Source: Amycolatopsis sp. CA-128772 (GTDB lineage Bacteria > Actinomycetota > Actinomycetes > Mycobacteriales > Pseudonocardiaceae). Taken from it: 64,000 nt of DNA. The DNA lies in the NCBI RefSeq assembly GCF_002904295.1, contig NZ_PPHG01000005.1:62001-126000 (forward strand), given 5' to 3'. Positions 36,169-44,184 of this stretch are shown here, piece by piece (within the stretch, counting starts at the first letter, position 1; every line of letters starts with the position of its first letter). Under the pieces are notes generated by a model. It saw only the letters and a list, made by a program, of their open reading frames with translations, was not told the origin of the DNA and searched no databases. The position numbers and the translations under genes were made by a program.

Positions 36169-36933
36169 GTGGCGTGGGTGGAGCAGTGTGGCAGCCGTGA
36201 GGTTTCGGCGGCAAGGTTTCGGCGTTCGTTCGGTGTCGGGGGTTTGGCTCGTGGCGTGATGCTGTGGCCTATGCCGCCGGGTTGGAGGTGGATCGGCATC
36301 GGCGGGTGTAAATGGATCCGGCCGACAGCGCGGTTACGGTGGCCGAGTGGGCAGGGCGGTGGTTTCGGTGGCTGGATCTGGATCTGCGGAAGATCGAGAG
36401 CTGTCGGAGCACATTCTGCCGAAGTTCGGGGGTGTGCCGTTGGGTGCGATCACGGCGTTGGGTGTGGCCGAGTGAGCTCGGGAGCTGGAGCGGGCTGGGT
36501 TCGCCTCGTCGACGGAGCCACAAGACCTGGCTGATCGCCGGCGGCGCGCCGGAGATCGCGCAGGCCCGTCGGCTCGGGCATCACCTGGACAACCCGGGTC
36601 ATCGAGACCTACTCCCACGTCGCGCCGGAGGTCGAGCGGCGGCTGCTCGACGATCTCGAGCGGCGCTGGCACACCGCGGCCCCGCCACCACCAACGCCGT
36701 CACCCAGCGTGGCCGACAGGGGGCGGGTGGCGCCGGTTGTTCCCCTCATCGCCACGGTGGGGGTCACCCGCCGGACGGGCCCAGGAGCAGCCCGAATAGC
36801 GCGCCGACGACCGGCTGAGGGTGGGGCAGTGCTCCAGTTTGCCCCACCAGGAGCACAACATCACGCCGTAAGCCGATCACCGAAGATCGAACCGGGAATG
36901 CAGAAAACCCCTCCGACCAGCCACAGCGGCTGA
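36169..36933 (+). pseudogene. Tyrosine recombinase (phage/ICE integrase), heavily degraded
   Basis: A GTG at 36169 with GGAGG 5 bp before it opens MAWVEQCGSR. Scattered over three frames are WRDAVAYAAGLEVDRHRRV, DPADSAVTVAEWAGRWFRW (the arm and core-binding regions), HILPKFGGVPLGAITALGVAE, then directly APEIAQARRLGHHLDN and RVIETYSHVAPEVERRLLDDL with the catalytic Tyr. Visible lesions are an in-frame TAA after HRRV, a one-base loss before HILPK, TGA in place of the Trp codon after GVAE, deletion of most of the catalytic core (the Arg and first His boxes) and an extra C before RVIETY. The last frame ends 22 bp short of the tRNA, the usual position of an integrase beside its attachment site. 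Confidence 0.88.
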
Positions 36934-36945
36934 AACGAAGGGGTT
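36906..36945 (-). terminator. Terminator of tRNA-Ala
   Basis: A hairpin with arms AACCCCT and AGGGGTT contains a smaller CAGCCGC/GTGGCTG stem. Read on the minus strand it is followed by TTTTC, just past the tRNA 3' end. A degraded copy sits at 26907-26946. Confidence 0.7.
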
Positions 36946-36955
36946 CCTTACGATG

Positions 36956-37028
36956 TGGAGCTAAGGGGACTCGAACCCCTGACCCCCTCACTGCCAGTGA
37001 GGTGCGCTACCAGCTGCGCCATAGCCCC
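36956..37028 (-). tRNA. tRNA-Ala (anticodon GGC)
   Basis: The 73-nt cloverleaf has acceptor arms GGGGCTA and TAGCTCC with discriminator A, D-arm GCGCAGCTGGTAGCGC, anticodon stem CCTCA/TGAGG around loop CTGGCAG (anticodon GGC) and T-arm with GGTTCGAGTCC. CCA is not encoded beyond the discriminator. It is the insertion target of the island to its left, so its 3' half is contributed by the element but still pairs correctly. Confidence 0.97.
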
Positions 37029-37169
37029 GAGGCGAAGGTGAACTCCGCATCTCGTATGCCCATACAGTACACCCCGCCCAAGACCCCTTCACGCGGGGGT
37101 CCCCGCATCCCCCTCTACCCCCTCGCAATCCGCTGACCTGCACATTCACACCTTATTTTTAGTCCTGTA

Positions 37170-37198
37170 TTGACTCCTCGCCGTGACCGCCGTTACAT
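37170..37198 (+). promoter_or_regulatory. Vegetative-type promoter of the ricin/beta-helix gene
   Basis: TTGACT and TTACAT are separated by 17 bp, close to the main sigma-factor consensus. They lie in a locally AT-richer stretch about 100 bp ahead of the ATG at 37299. Confidence 0.65.
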
Positions 37199-37298
37199 TT
37201 TGCGCGGTTGTGACGCCGAGGTCCCCGCCCGTTACGCCGCGTCTCCAACTCCGGGCACACCTCTCGATGACGCCGCGAATGCGGCAGAGGAGGCTTCG

Positions 37299-39473
37299 AT
37301 GACGAGACGGCGGTTGCTGACGCTCCTTGCGGCAGCATCAGTCCTGGCCGGGGGCACCACGGCCGTCGCGCACGCCGCGGTCACCCCTGATGGGTGGTAC
37401 ACCGTGGCCGGCGCCAACAGCGGGAAGTGCGTTGATGCCCGGGGGGCCGGCGGTGCCGATGGGACCGTTGTGCAGCAGTACTCCTGCAACCAGACCAGCT
37501 CGCAGCAATGGCAGTTCCAGGCCACCGGGGACGGCTACTTCCGGGTGAACGCGCGCACCAACCCGGCCGCCGCGTGGGATGTCACCGATGTCTCGACCGC
37601 CGATGGTGGGCTCGTGCAGCTCTGGACCTACTCGAGCGGGGCCAACCAGCAGTGGCAGGCCGTCGACGAGGGCGGGGGCCGGTACCACTTCGTCAGCCGC
37701 CACAGCGGGAAGTGCCTCGACGTTCCCGGCGCTTCCGGCAACGATGTCCAGCTCCAGCAGTACGCCTGCAACGGCACCGCCGCCCAGTCCTTCATGCTGA
37801 CCCCCGTGAACACGAGCCAGCCCGGACAGCCCGACTTCGGCCCGAACGTCGTCGTCTTCGACCCGTCCATGCCGAGCTCGACCATCCAGAGCCGGCTGAA
37901 CAGCATCTTCTCCCAGCAGGAACGCAACCAGTTCGGCAGCCAGCGCTACGCCGTCATGTTCAAGCCGGGCACCTACGCCAACGACGTCAACGTCGGCTTC
38001 TACACCCAGGTCCTCGGCCTCGGCCTGAGCCCCGACGCCGTCAACATCAACGGCGCCGTGCACGTCGAGGCCGACTGGTTCCCGCCGCAGAACGCCACCC
38101 AGAACTTCTGGCGGGGCGCCGAGAACCTGTCCGTGACCCCGAACGGGGGCGCCGACCGGTGGGCCGTCAGCCAGGCCGCGCCCTACCGGCGCATGCACGT
38201 CCGCGGTGACCTGCAGCTCGACGACGGCGGCTGGGCCAGCGGCGGCTGGATCTCCGACACGAAGATCGACGGCCAGGTGCGGTCCGGCTCGCAGCAGCAG
38301 TGGATCTCCCGGAACTCGCAGTTCGGCAGCTGGAACGGCTCGAACTGGAACATGGTCTTCGCCGGCGTCCAGGGCGCGCCCGCCAACACCTTCCCGGCTC
38401 CGCCCTACACCACGGTCGCGCAGACGCCGGTCGTGCGCGAGAAGCCGTTCCTCTACATCGACGGCGCCGGCAAGTACCAGGTGTTCGTCCCCGGCGTGAA
38501 GGCCAACGCGGCCGGCACGAGCTGGGCGAACGGCGCCGCACCGGGCACATCGCTGTCGATCGACCAGTTCTACATCGCCAAGCCCGGCGCCACCGCCGCG
38601 GACCTGAACGCCGCGCTCGCCGTCGGCAAAAACCTGCTGGTCACGCCCGGTGTCTACCACCTGAACCAGACGCTGCGCGTCACCCGGCCGGACACCGTCG
38701 TGCTCGGCCTCGGCATCGCCACGCTCGTCCCGGACAACGGCATCACCGCGATGACCGTCGACGACATCGACGGCGTCAAGCTCGCCGGCCTGCTGATCGA
38801 CGCCGGCACGACCAGCTCGGCCACGCTCATGCAGGTCGGCCCGGCCGGCTCGACCGTGAACCACGCCGCGAACCCGACGTCGCTGCACGACGTCTTCTTC
38901 CGGATCGGCGGCGCCGCCGTCGGGAAGGCGACGACCAGCCTGGTCGTCAACAGCAGCAACGTGATCGGCGACCACATGTGGATCTGGCGCGCCGACCACG
39001 CCGAGCGCAACGAGTACGTCGGCTGGACCACCAACACCGCCGACACCGGGCTGGTCGTCAACGGCAACGACGTCACCATGTACGGCCTCTTCGTCGAGCA
39101 CTACCAGAAGACGCAGGTCGTCTGGAACGGCAACGGCGGCCGTACCTACTTCTTCCAGAACGAGATGCCCTACGACGTGCCGAACCAGGCCAGCTGGATG
39201 AACGGCTCGACGCCGGGCTTCTCCGCCTACAAGGTGAGCCCGAACGTCACCAGTCACGAAGCGTGGGGGCTGGGCAGCTACTGCTACTTCAGCACCAACC
39301 CGTCCGTGGCAAGCGCCCACGCGTACGAGGCGCCGAACACGCCGGGTGTCCGGTTCCACGACATGGTGACCGTGTCGCTCAACTACCAGGGCACGATCAC
39401 GCACGTGATCAACAGCACCGGCCCGGCCACGCCGTCCGGGACCAAGGCCGTCAACCTGGTGAGTTACCCCTGA
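37299..39473 (+). CDS. Secreted ricin-B lectin / right-handed beta-helix protein
   Basis: The 724-residue precursor starts behind AGAGGAGG with an RR-containing signal peptide (MTRRRLLTLLAAASVLAGG) cut after AHA. Residues about 27-170 are a beta-trefoil with QxW repeats (SQQWQF, NQQWQAV, third one degraded), a carbohydrate-binding module. The rest is a pectate-lyase-like beta-helix with TPGVYHLNQTLRVTRPDTVVLGLG, TSLHDVFFRIGGAA, FVEHYQKTQVVWNGNGG and NTPGVRFHDMVTVSLN, a block conserved in actinomycete extracellular proteins with inconsistent annotations. A polysaccharide hydrolase or lyase acting on fungal or plant glucan is plausible, but I cannot name the catalytic family. Confidence 0.85.
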   Translation: MTRRRLLTLLAAASVLAGGTTAVAHAAVTPDGWYTVAGANSGKCVDARGAGGADGTVVQQYSCNQTSSQQWQFQATGDGYFRVNARTNPAAAWDVTDVSTADGGLVQLWTYSSGANQQWQAVDEGGGRYHFVSRHSGKCLDVPGASGNDVQLQQYACNGTAAQSFMLTPVNTSQPGQPDFGPNVVVFDPSMPSSTIQSRLNSIFSQQERNQFGSQRYAVMFKPGTYANDVNVGFYTQVLGLGLSPDAVNINGAVHVEADWFPPQNATQNFWRGAENLSVTPNGGADRWAVSQAAPYRRMHVRGDLQLDDGGWASGGWISDTKIDGQVRSGSQQQWISRNSQFGSWNGSNWNMVFAGVQGAPANTFPAPPYTTVAQTPVVREKPFLYIDGAGKYQVFVPGVKANAAGTSWANGAAPGTSLSIDQFYIAKPGATAADLNAALAVGKNLLVTPGVYHLNQTLRVTRPDTVVLGLGIATLVPDNGITAMTVDDIDGVKLAGLLIDAGTTSSATLMQVGPAGSTVNHAANPTSLHDVFFRIGGAAVGKATTSLVVNSSNVIGDHMWIWRADHAERNEYVGWTTNTADTGLVVNGNDVTMYGLFVEHYQKTQVVWNGNGGRTYFFQNEMPYDVPNQASWMNGSTPGFSAYKVSPNVTSHEAWGLGSYCYFSTNPSVASAHAYEAPNTPGVRFHDMVTVSLNYQGTITHVINSTGPATPSGTKAVNLVSYP

Positions 39474-39608
39474 ATCACCGGCGTGCGCCGTGGTGGCGGC
39501 CGCGGCGCACGCCGGTCCTTTGTGGATACCCCCGAACGGGGTGTTCGAGGAGCCGGACAGGGGTAATCGTCGCGATACTGAGGTCCCCAATCGATCCGGG
39601 AGCGGCAG

Positions 39609-40163
39609 ATGACCTCTTTCGCAGCGTTCACCGTCGTCGAACCCCGCAAAGCCTGGCCGATCGCCGCCGTCCGCGGCGTGCTCGCCGTGCTCTTCGGGCT
39701 TTTCGCGCTGATCTGGCCCGGCGCTACCGTGCTCGTCCTGGCGATCCTGTACGGCGTGTACGCGATCGTCGACGGCATCGGCGGCCTGATGCAGGCGTTC
39801 CGCCCGGGTGACACCGGGCACCGGGTGGCCTACGGCATCCTCGGCGCGCTCGGCATCATCGCCGGGATCCTCGTCCTGGTCTGGCCCGGCATCACCGTCC
39901 TGCTGCTGGCCCTGCTGGTCGGCTTCTGGGCGATCATCACCGGCATCGCCGAAATCGCCGCGGCGGTCCGGCTGCGCAAGCAGATCCGCGGCGAGGCGTT
40001 CCTCATCGCGGCCGGCGCGATCTCCGTGCTCGCCGGCATCCTCATCGTGATCAACCCGATCGCCGGCGCGTACGGCATCGCCCTGCTCGTCGGCATCTAC
40101 GCGCTGCTCTACGGGATCATGCTGCTGGTGCTGGCCTTCCGCCTCCGGAAACTCGCCGGCTGA
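39609..40163 (+). CDS. HdeD-family membrane protein
   Basis: The 184-residue protein has six hydrophobic helices in three similar pairs ([32 protein letters not shown], then [28 protein letters not shown]). The repeated WPG followed by a paired helix is characteristic of HdeD/DUF308 proteins. HdeD in enterobacteria supports acid resistance at high density; the role in actinomycetes is not established. RNase Z starts 14 bp downstream. Confidence 0.9.
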   Translation: MTSFAAFTVVEPRKAWPIAAVRGVLAVLFGLFALIWPGATVLVLAILYGVYAIVDGIGGLMQAFRPGDTGHRVAYGILGALGIIAGILVLVWPGITVLLLALLVGFWAIITGIAEIAAAVRLRKQIRGEAFLIAAGAISVLAGILIVINPIAGAYGIALLVGIYALLYGIMLLVLAFRLRKLAG

Positions 40164-40176
40164 GTACCGTGCGGGG

Positions 40177-41103
40177 GTGTCGACCCGCGAACTGGTGGTG
40201 CTGGGCACCGCGTCCCAGGTGCCCACGCGCCACCGCAACCAGAACGGCTACCTCCTCCGCTGGGACGGCGAGGGCCTCCTCTTCGACCCCGGCGAAGGCA
40301 CCCAGCGCCAGATGCTGCGGGCCGGCGTCGCCGCCACGGACATCACGCGGATCTGCATCACGCACTTCCACGGCGACCACAGCCTCGGCCTGCCCGGCGT
40401 GATCCAGCGGCTTTCGCTGGACAAGGTCAGCCACCCGGTGCACGCCTGCTTCCCGGCGTCCGGCGCGCACTACTTCGAGCGGATGCGGCACGCGACGGCG
40501 TTCTACGAGCAGGCCGACCTGCGGGAACAACCGATCGCCGGGGACGGCCCGGTCGCCACCGGGAAGTTCACCCTCGAGGCGCGGCGCCTGAGCCACCCCG
40601 TCGAGGCGTTCGGCTACCGGCTGACCGAGCCCGACGGCCGCACGATGCTCCCGGGGAAACTGCAGGAACGCGGCATCGCGGGCCCGGACGTCGGCCGGCT
40701 CCAGCGGGAGGGGCGCCTGGGCACCACGAGACTCGAAGACGTCAGCACGCCGCGGCCCGGCCAGCGGTTCGCGTTCGTGATGGACACCCGCCTCTGCGAC
40801 GCGGTGTACGCCCTCAGCGAAAACGCCGACATGCTCGTGATCGAGGCAACGTTCCTGGCCGAGGACACCTCGCTGGCGAAGGACTTCGGCCACCTGACCG
40901 CGCGGCAGGCCGCGCGCGTCGCCGCCGAGTCCGGCGTCCGGCAGCTCGTGCTGACCCACTTTTCCCAGCGCTACCCCGATCCGAACCGCTTCGAGGAGGA
41001 GGCGCGGGCCGAATTCGGCGGCGAGATCGTGGTGGCCGAGGACCTGGAGCGGGTCCAGGTGCCGAAACGGCGCTCCTCCCCAACGGAGCAGGAAGCGCCG
41101 TAG
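40177..41103 (+). CDS. rnz: Ribonuclease Z
   Basis: The 308-residue metallo-beta-lactamase-fold nuclease has the zinc-binding motif [12 protein letters not shown] near residue 65. EATFLAED (AxDxT-like region), [24 protein letters not shown] and the [11 protein letters not shown] loop are all typical of tRNase Z. It removes the 3' trailer of tRNA precursors, which matters here because tRNA-Ala in this window lacks an encoded CCA. It starts at GTG and is 10 bp ahead of the response regulator fusion. Confidence 0.95.
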   Translation: MSTRELVVLGTASQVPTRHRNQNGYLLRWDGEGLLFDPGEGTQRQMLRAGVAATDITRICITHFHGDHSLGLPGVIQRLSLDKVSHPVHACFPASGAHYFERMRHATAFYEQADLREQPIAGDGPVATGKFTLEARRLSHPVEAFGYRLTEPDGRTMLPGKLQERGIAGPDVGRLQREGRLGTTRLEDVSTPRPGQRFAFVMDTRLCDAVYALSENADMLVIEATFLAEDTSLAKDFGHLTARQAARVAAESGVRQLVLTHFSQRYPDPNRFEEEARAEFGGEIVVAEDLERVQVPKRRSSPTEQEAP

Positions 41104-41113
41104 GCTGCATGTC

Positions 41114-42766
41114 GTGAGCCAGCCGATCCTGATGACCGTCGACGACGATCCCGCCGTGTCCCGTTCGGTCGCCCGTGACCTGCGGCGCCGCTACGGCAAG
41201 GACTACCGCGTCATCCGCGCCGACTCCGGCCCGGACGCCCTCGACGCGCTGCGCGAGATCAAGCTGCGCGGCGACGCCGTCGCGGCCATCCTCGCCGACT
41301 ACCGGATGCCGCAGATGGACGGGATCGCCTTCCTCGAGAAGGCGATGGACCTGTTCCCGCACGCCCGCCGCGCCCTGCTGACCGCCTACGCCGACACCGA
41401 CGCCGCCATCCAGGCGATCAACGTCGTCGACGTCGACCACTACCTGCTCAAGCCGTGGGACCCGCCGGAGGAGAAGCTCTACCCGGTGATCGACGCCCTG
41501 GTCGAGACCTGGAAAGCGGTCGGCGACCGGCCGGTCGAGGAGGTCAAGCTCCTCGGCCACAAGTACTCGTCGCCGTCGTTCCACATGCGCGACTTCCTCG
41601 CGCGCAACGCCGTGCCCTACCGCTGGTACTCCGTCGACGAGGACGAGGGCAAGCGCCTGCTCCAGGCCGCCGGCGCCACCCGGGACGACATCCCGGTGGT
41701 CGTCACGCCGGACGGCACCGTCCTCAAGCAGCCGTCGGGCGGCGAGATCGCCGACGCGGTCGGTTTGTCGACCCGGCCGGCGCAGGAGTTCTACGACCTC
41801 GTCGTGATCGGCGGCGGCCCCGCTGGCCTCGGCGCCGCGGTGTACGGCGCCTCGGAGGGCCTGCGCACGGTGCTCGTCGAGAAGAAGGCCACCGGCGGCC
41901 AGGCCGGCACGAGCTCGCGCATCGAGAACTACCTCGGCTTCCCGGACGGCGTCTCCGGCGCGCAGCTGACCGACCGGGCGCGGCGCCAGGCGCAGAAGTT
42001 CGGCGCCGAGGTGCTGACCGCGCGCGACGTCGTCGGCCTGGAGGCCCGCGGCTCACAGCGGGTGATCACCTTCGGTGACGGCAGCGAGATCGCCGCGCAC
42101 TCGGTGATCCTCGCCAGCGGCGTCACCTACCGCGCCCTCGAGGCCGACGGCGTCGAGGAGCTCACCGGCCGCGGCGTCTACTACGGCTCGGCCGCGACCG
42201 AGGCCCCCGAGTGCAAGGGCGAGCACGTCTACATCGTCGGCGGCGCCAACTCCGCCGGGCAGGCCGCGGTGTTCTTCGCCAAGCACGCCAGCGACGTCAC
42301 GATCCTGGTGCGCGGCCACTCCCTGGAAGCGTCGATGTCACACTACCTGATCGAGCAGATCGCCGGCATCGGCAACATCCACGTCCGCACGCACACCACC
42401 GTCAAGGAGGTGCACGGCGACGGGCACCTCGAGCGGCTCACGCTCTGCGAGAACGGCGTCACCGAGACGGTCGAGGCCGGGCACCTGTTCATCTTCATCG
42501 GCGCCGCCCCGCGCACCGACTGGCTCGGCAACGGCATCCACCGCGACGACCACGGCTTCGTCCGCACCGGGCCCGACCTGCTGACCGCCGGGCAGCGGCC
42601 GGCCGGCTGGCCGCTCGACCGCAACCCGCACTACCTCGAGTCGTCGATCCCGGGCGTGTTCGTGGCCGGTGACGTGCGGTCGCAGTCAGTCAAGCGGGTG
42701 GCCTCTGCGGTCGGCGAAGGCGCGATGGCCGTGACGCTGGTACACCGGTACCTGGAGGAACAATGA
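41114..42766 (+). CDS. Response regulator-thioredoxin reductase-like fusion
   Basis: The 550-residue protein has an N-terminal receiver (TVDDDPAVSRS, Asp62 in ILADYRMPQMDG, conserved Lys in LLKPWDP). A linker of thioredoxin/glutaredoxin-like character (SSPSFHMRDFLARNAVPYRWYSV, IPVVVTPDG) follows, then from about residue 228 a thioredoxin-reductase-like FAD/NAD(P) module (VVIGGGPAGLGAAVYGASEGL, GGQAGTSSRIENYLGFPDG, VYIVGGANSAGQAAVFFA, GVFVAGDVR). Where reductases carry the CxxC pair it reads YYGSAATEAPEC, so direct disulfide chemistry is unlikely. It overlaps the cyclic-nucleotide-binding kinase gene, its probable phosphodonor. Confidence 0.93.
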   Translation: MSQPILMTVDDDPAVSRSVARDLRRRYGKDYRVIRADSGPDALDALREIKLRGDAVAAILADYRMPQMDGIAFLEKAMDLFPHARRALLTAYADTDAAIQAINVVDVDHYLLKPWDPPEEKLYPVIDALVETWKAVGDRPVEEVKLLGHKYSSPSFHMRDFLARNAVPYRWYSVDEDEGKRLLQAAGATRDDIPVVVTPDGTVLKQPSGGEIADAVGLSTRPAQEFYDLVVIGGGPAGLGAAVYGASEGLRTVLVEKKATGGQAGTSSRIENYLGFPDGVSGAQLTDRARRQAQKFGAEVLTARDVVGLEARGSQRVITFGDGSEIAAHSVILASGVTYRALEADGVEELTGRGVYYGSAATEAPECKGEHVYIVGGANSAGQAAVFFAKHASDVTILVRGHSLEASMSHYLIEQIAGIGNIHVRTHTTVKEVHGDGHLERLTLCENGVTETVEAGHLFIFIGAAPRTDWLGNGIHRDDHGFVRTGPDLLTAGQRPAGWPLDRNPHYLESSIPGVFVAGDVRSQSVKRVASAVGEGAMAVTLVHRYLEEQ

Positions 42767-44184
42767 GCGCACTGCCGCGGGAAGAGCTTCGCGGCCTCTT
42801 CCTGTTCGAACACCTTTCCGAAGCCCAGCTCGACTGGGTCGCCGCCAACGCCGTGGCCGAGGAGTACGAGGGCGATTCCTTCGTCATCCGCGAGGGCGAC
42901 GAGGCGACCTGCTTCTACGTGATCCTGAACGGCGCCGTCCGGATGACGCGCCTGGTCAGCGGCACCGAAGTCGAGACGAACCGGTCCGACCAGCGCGGCG
43001 CCTACTTCGGCGCGACGCAGTTCTTCGTCCACCAGGAAGCCGAGCACCGCTACGGCGCTTCGGTGCAGGCGCTGAGCGACCTGACGCTGCTCGCGCTGCC
43101 CGCCGCCGAGTTCTCGGTCGAGTTCCGCCGGTGGTTCCCGATGGCCACGCACCTGCTGGAGGGCATGTACCTCGGCTGGCGCAACAGCGACACGGTGATC
43201 GGCTCGCGGCGGCGGCTGCTGGCGCTCGGTGAGCTGTCGGCCGGCCTGACGCACGAGCTGAACAACCCGGCCGCGGCCGCCGTCCGGGCCACGTCCGCCC
43301 TGCGGGAACGCGTCGCCGGGATGCGGCACAAGCTCGCCTTCCTGGCCAAGAAGGACATCGACCCGGAGCTGCTCTACCAGCTCATCGACGTCCAGGAACG
43401 CCTGGTCAAGCAGGTCGCGCAGGCGGAGAAGCTGACCGCGATGCAGCAGGCCGACCGCGAGGACGAGATCGGCGACTGGTTCGACGACCGCGGCATCGAC
43501 GGCGGCTGGGACCTCGCCGACATCTACGTCCGCGCCGGCCTGACCACGACCGACCTGGACAACGTCCTGGAGCAGGTCGGCGACACCTTCATCGACGGCG
43601 CCGTCCGCTGGCTCGCCTACGCGCTCGAAACCGAGATGCTGATGGGCGAGATCGAGGACTCGACCACCCGGATCTCCGCACTGGTCGGCAAGGCCAAGCA
43701 GTACTCGCAGATGGACCGGGCGCCGCACCAGTGGGTCGACGTCCACGACGGCCTCGACTCCACGCTGGTGATGCTGTCCGGCAAGATCGGCGGCGGCGTC
43801 CGGGTCGTCAAGGAGTACGACCGCACCCTGCCGAAGGTCCCGGCGTACCCGGCCGAGCTGAACCAGGTCTGGACGAACATCATCGACAACGCCCTCGGCG
43901 CGATGAAGGGCGACGGCACGCTGACGCTGCGCACGTGGGGCGAGAACGACCAGATCCGCGTCGAAATCGGCGACACCGGCCCGGGTATTCCCGCGGACAT
44001 CAAGCCGCGCATCTTCGAGCCGTTCTTCACGACGAAGCCGGTCGGCGAGGGCACCGGGCTGGGCCTGGACATCTCGTGGAAGATCGTCGTCGAACGGCAC
44101 CAGGGCGACCTGCGCGTCGAATCCGAGCCGGGGAACACGCGGTTCGAGGTCTGCCTGCCGACGGCCGAGCAGGCCTCGCTCTGA
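42763..44184 (+). CDS. Histidine kinase with cyclic-nucleotide-binding domain
   Basis: The 473-residue cytoplasmic kinase has an N-terminal cNMP-binding beta-roll (LFLFEHLSEAQLDWVAANA, REGDEATCFYVILNGAVRM, about residues 10-125). The HisKA helix carries LSAGLTHELNNPAAAA (phosphoacceptor His164). A long helical insert follows, then the HATPase domain (NQVWTNIIDNALGAM, GDTGPGIP, GEGTGLGLDISWKIV). There is no membrane segment. Its ATG overlaps the stop of the receiver-reductase gene and its stop overlaps the esterase start, so the three are translated in series. Whether cAMP is really bound needs the phosphate-binding cassette checked. Confidence 0.93.
   Translation: MSALPREELRGLFLFEHLSEAQLDWVAANAVAEEYEGDSFVIREGDEATCFYVILNGAVRMTRLVSGTEVETNRSDQRGAYFGATQFFVHQEAEHRYGASVQALSDLTLLALPAAEFSVEFRRWFPMATHLLEGMYLGWRNSDTVIGSRRRLLALGELSAGLTHELNNPAAAAVRATSALRERVAGMRHKLAFLAKKDIDPELLYQLIDVQERLVKQVAQAEKLTAMQQADREDEIGDWFDDRGIDGGWDLADIYVRAGLTTTDLDNVLEQVGDTFIDGAVRWLAYALETEMLMGEIEDSTTRISALVGKAKQYSQMDRAPHQWVDVHDGLDSTLVMLSGKIGGGVRVVKEYDRTLPKVPAYPAELNQVWTNIIDNALGAMKGDGTLTLRTWGENDQIRVEIGDTGPGIPADIKPRIFEPFFTTKPVGEGTGLGLDISWKIVVERHQGDLRVESEPGNTRFEVCLPTAEQASL

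Larger units (their letters stand above)
26963..36995. mobile_element. Decayed genomic island integrated in tRNA-Ala(GGC), about 10 kb
   Basis: The element is bounded by 35-bp direct repeats derived from the tRNA 3' half. A tyrosine-integrase remnant lies next to the right end. The cargo is metabolic: an oxidase remnant, membrane protein, Baeyer-Villiger-type monooxygenase, hydrolase, flavin amine oxidase, permease remnant, aldehyde dehydrogenase remnant and PucR-type regulator. No replication or transfer genes are seen. With the integrase inactivated, the element should be fixed in place. Confidence 0.85.
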
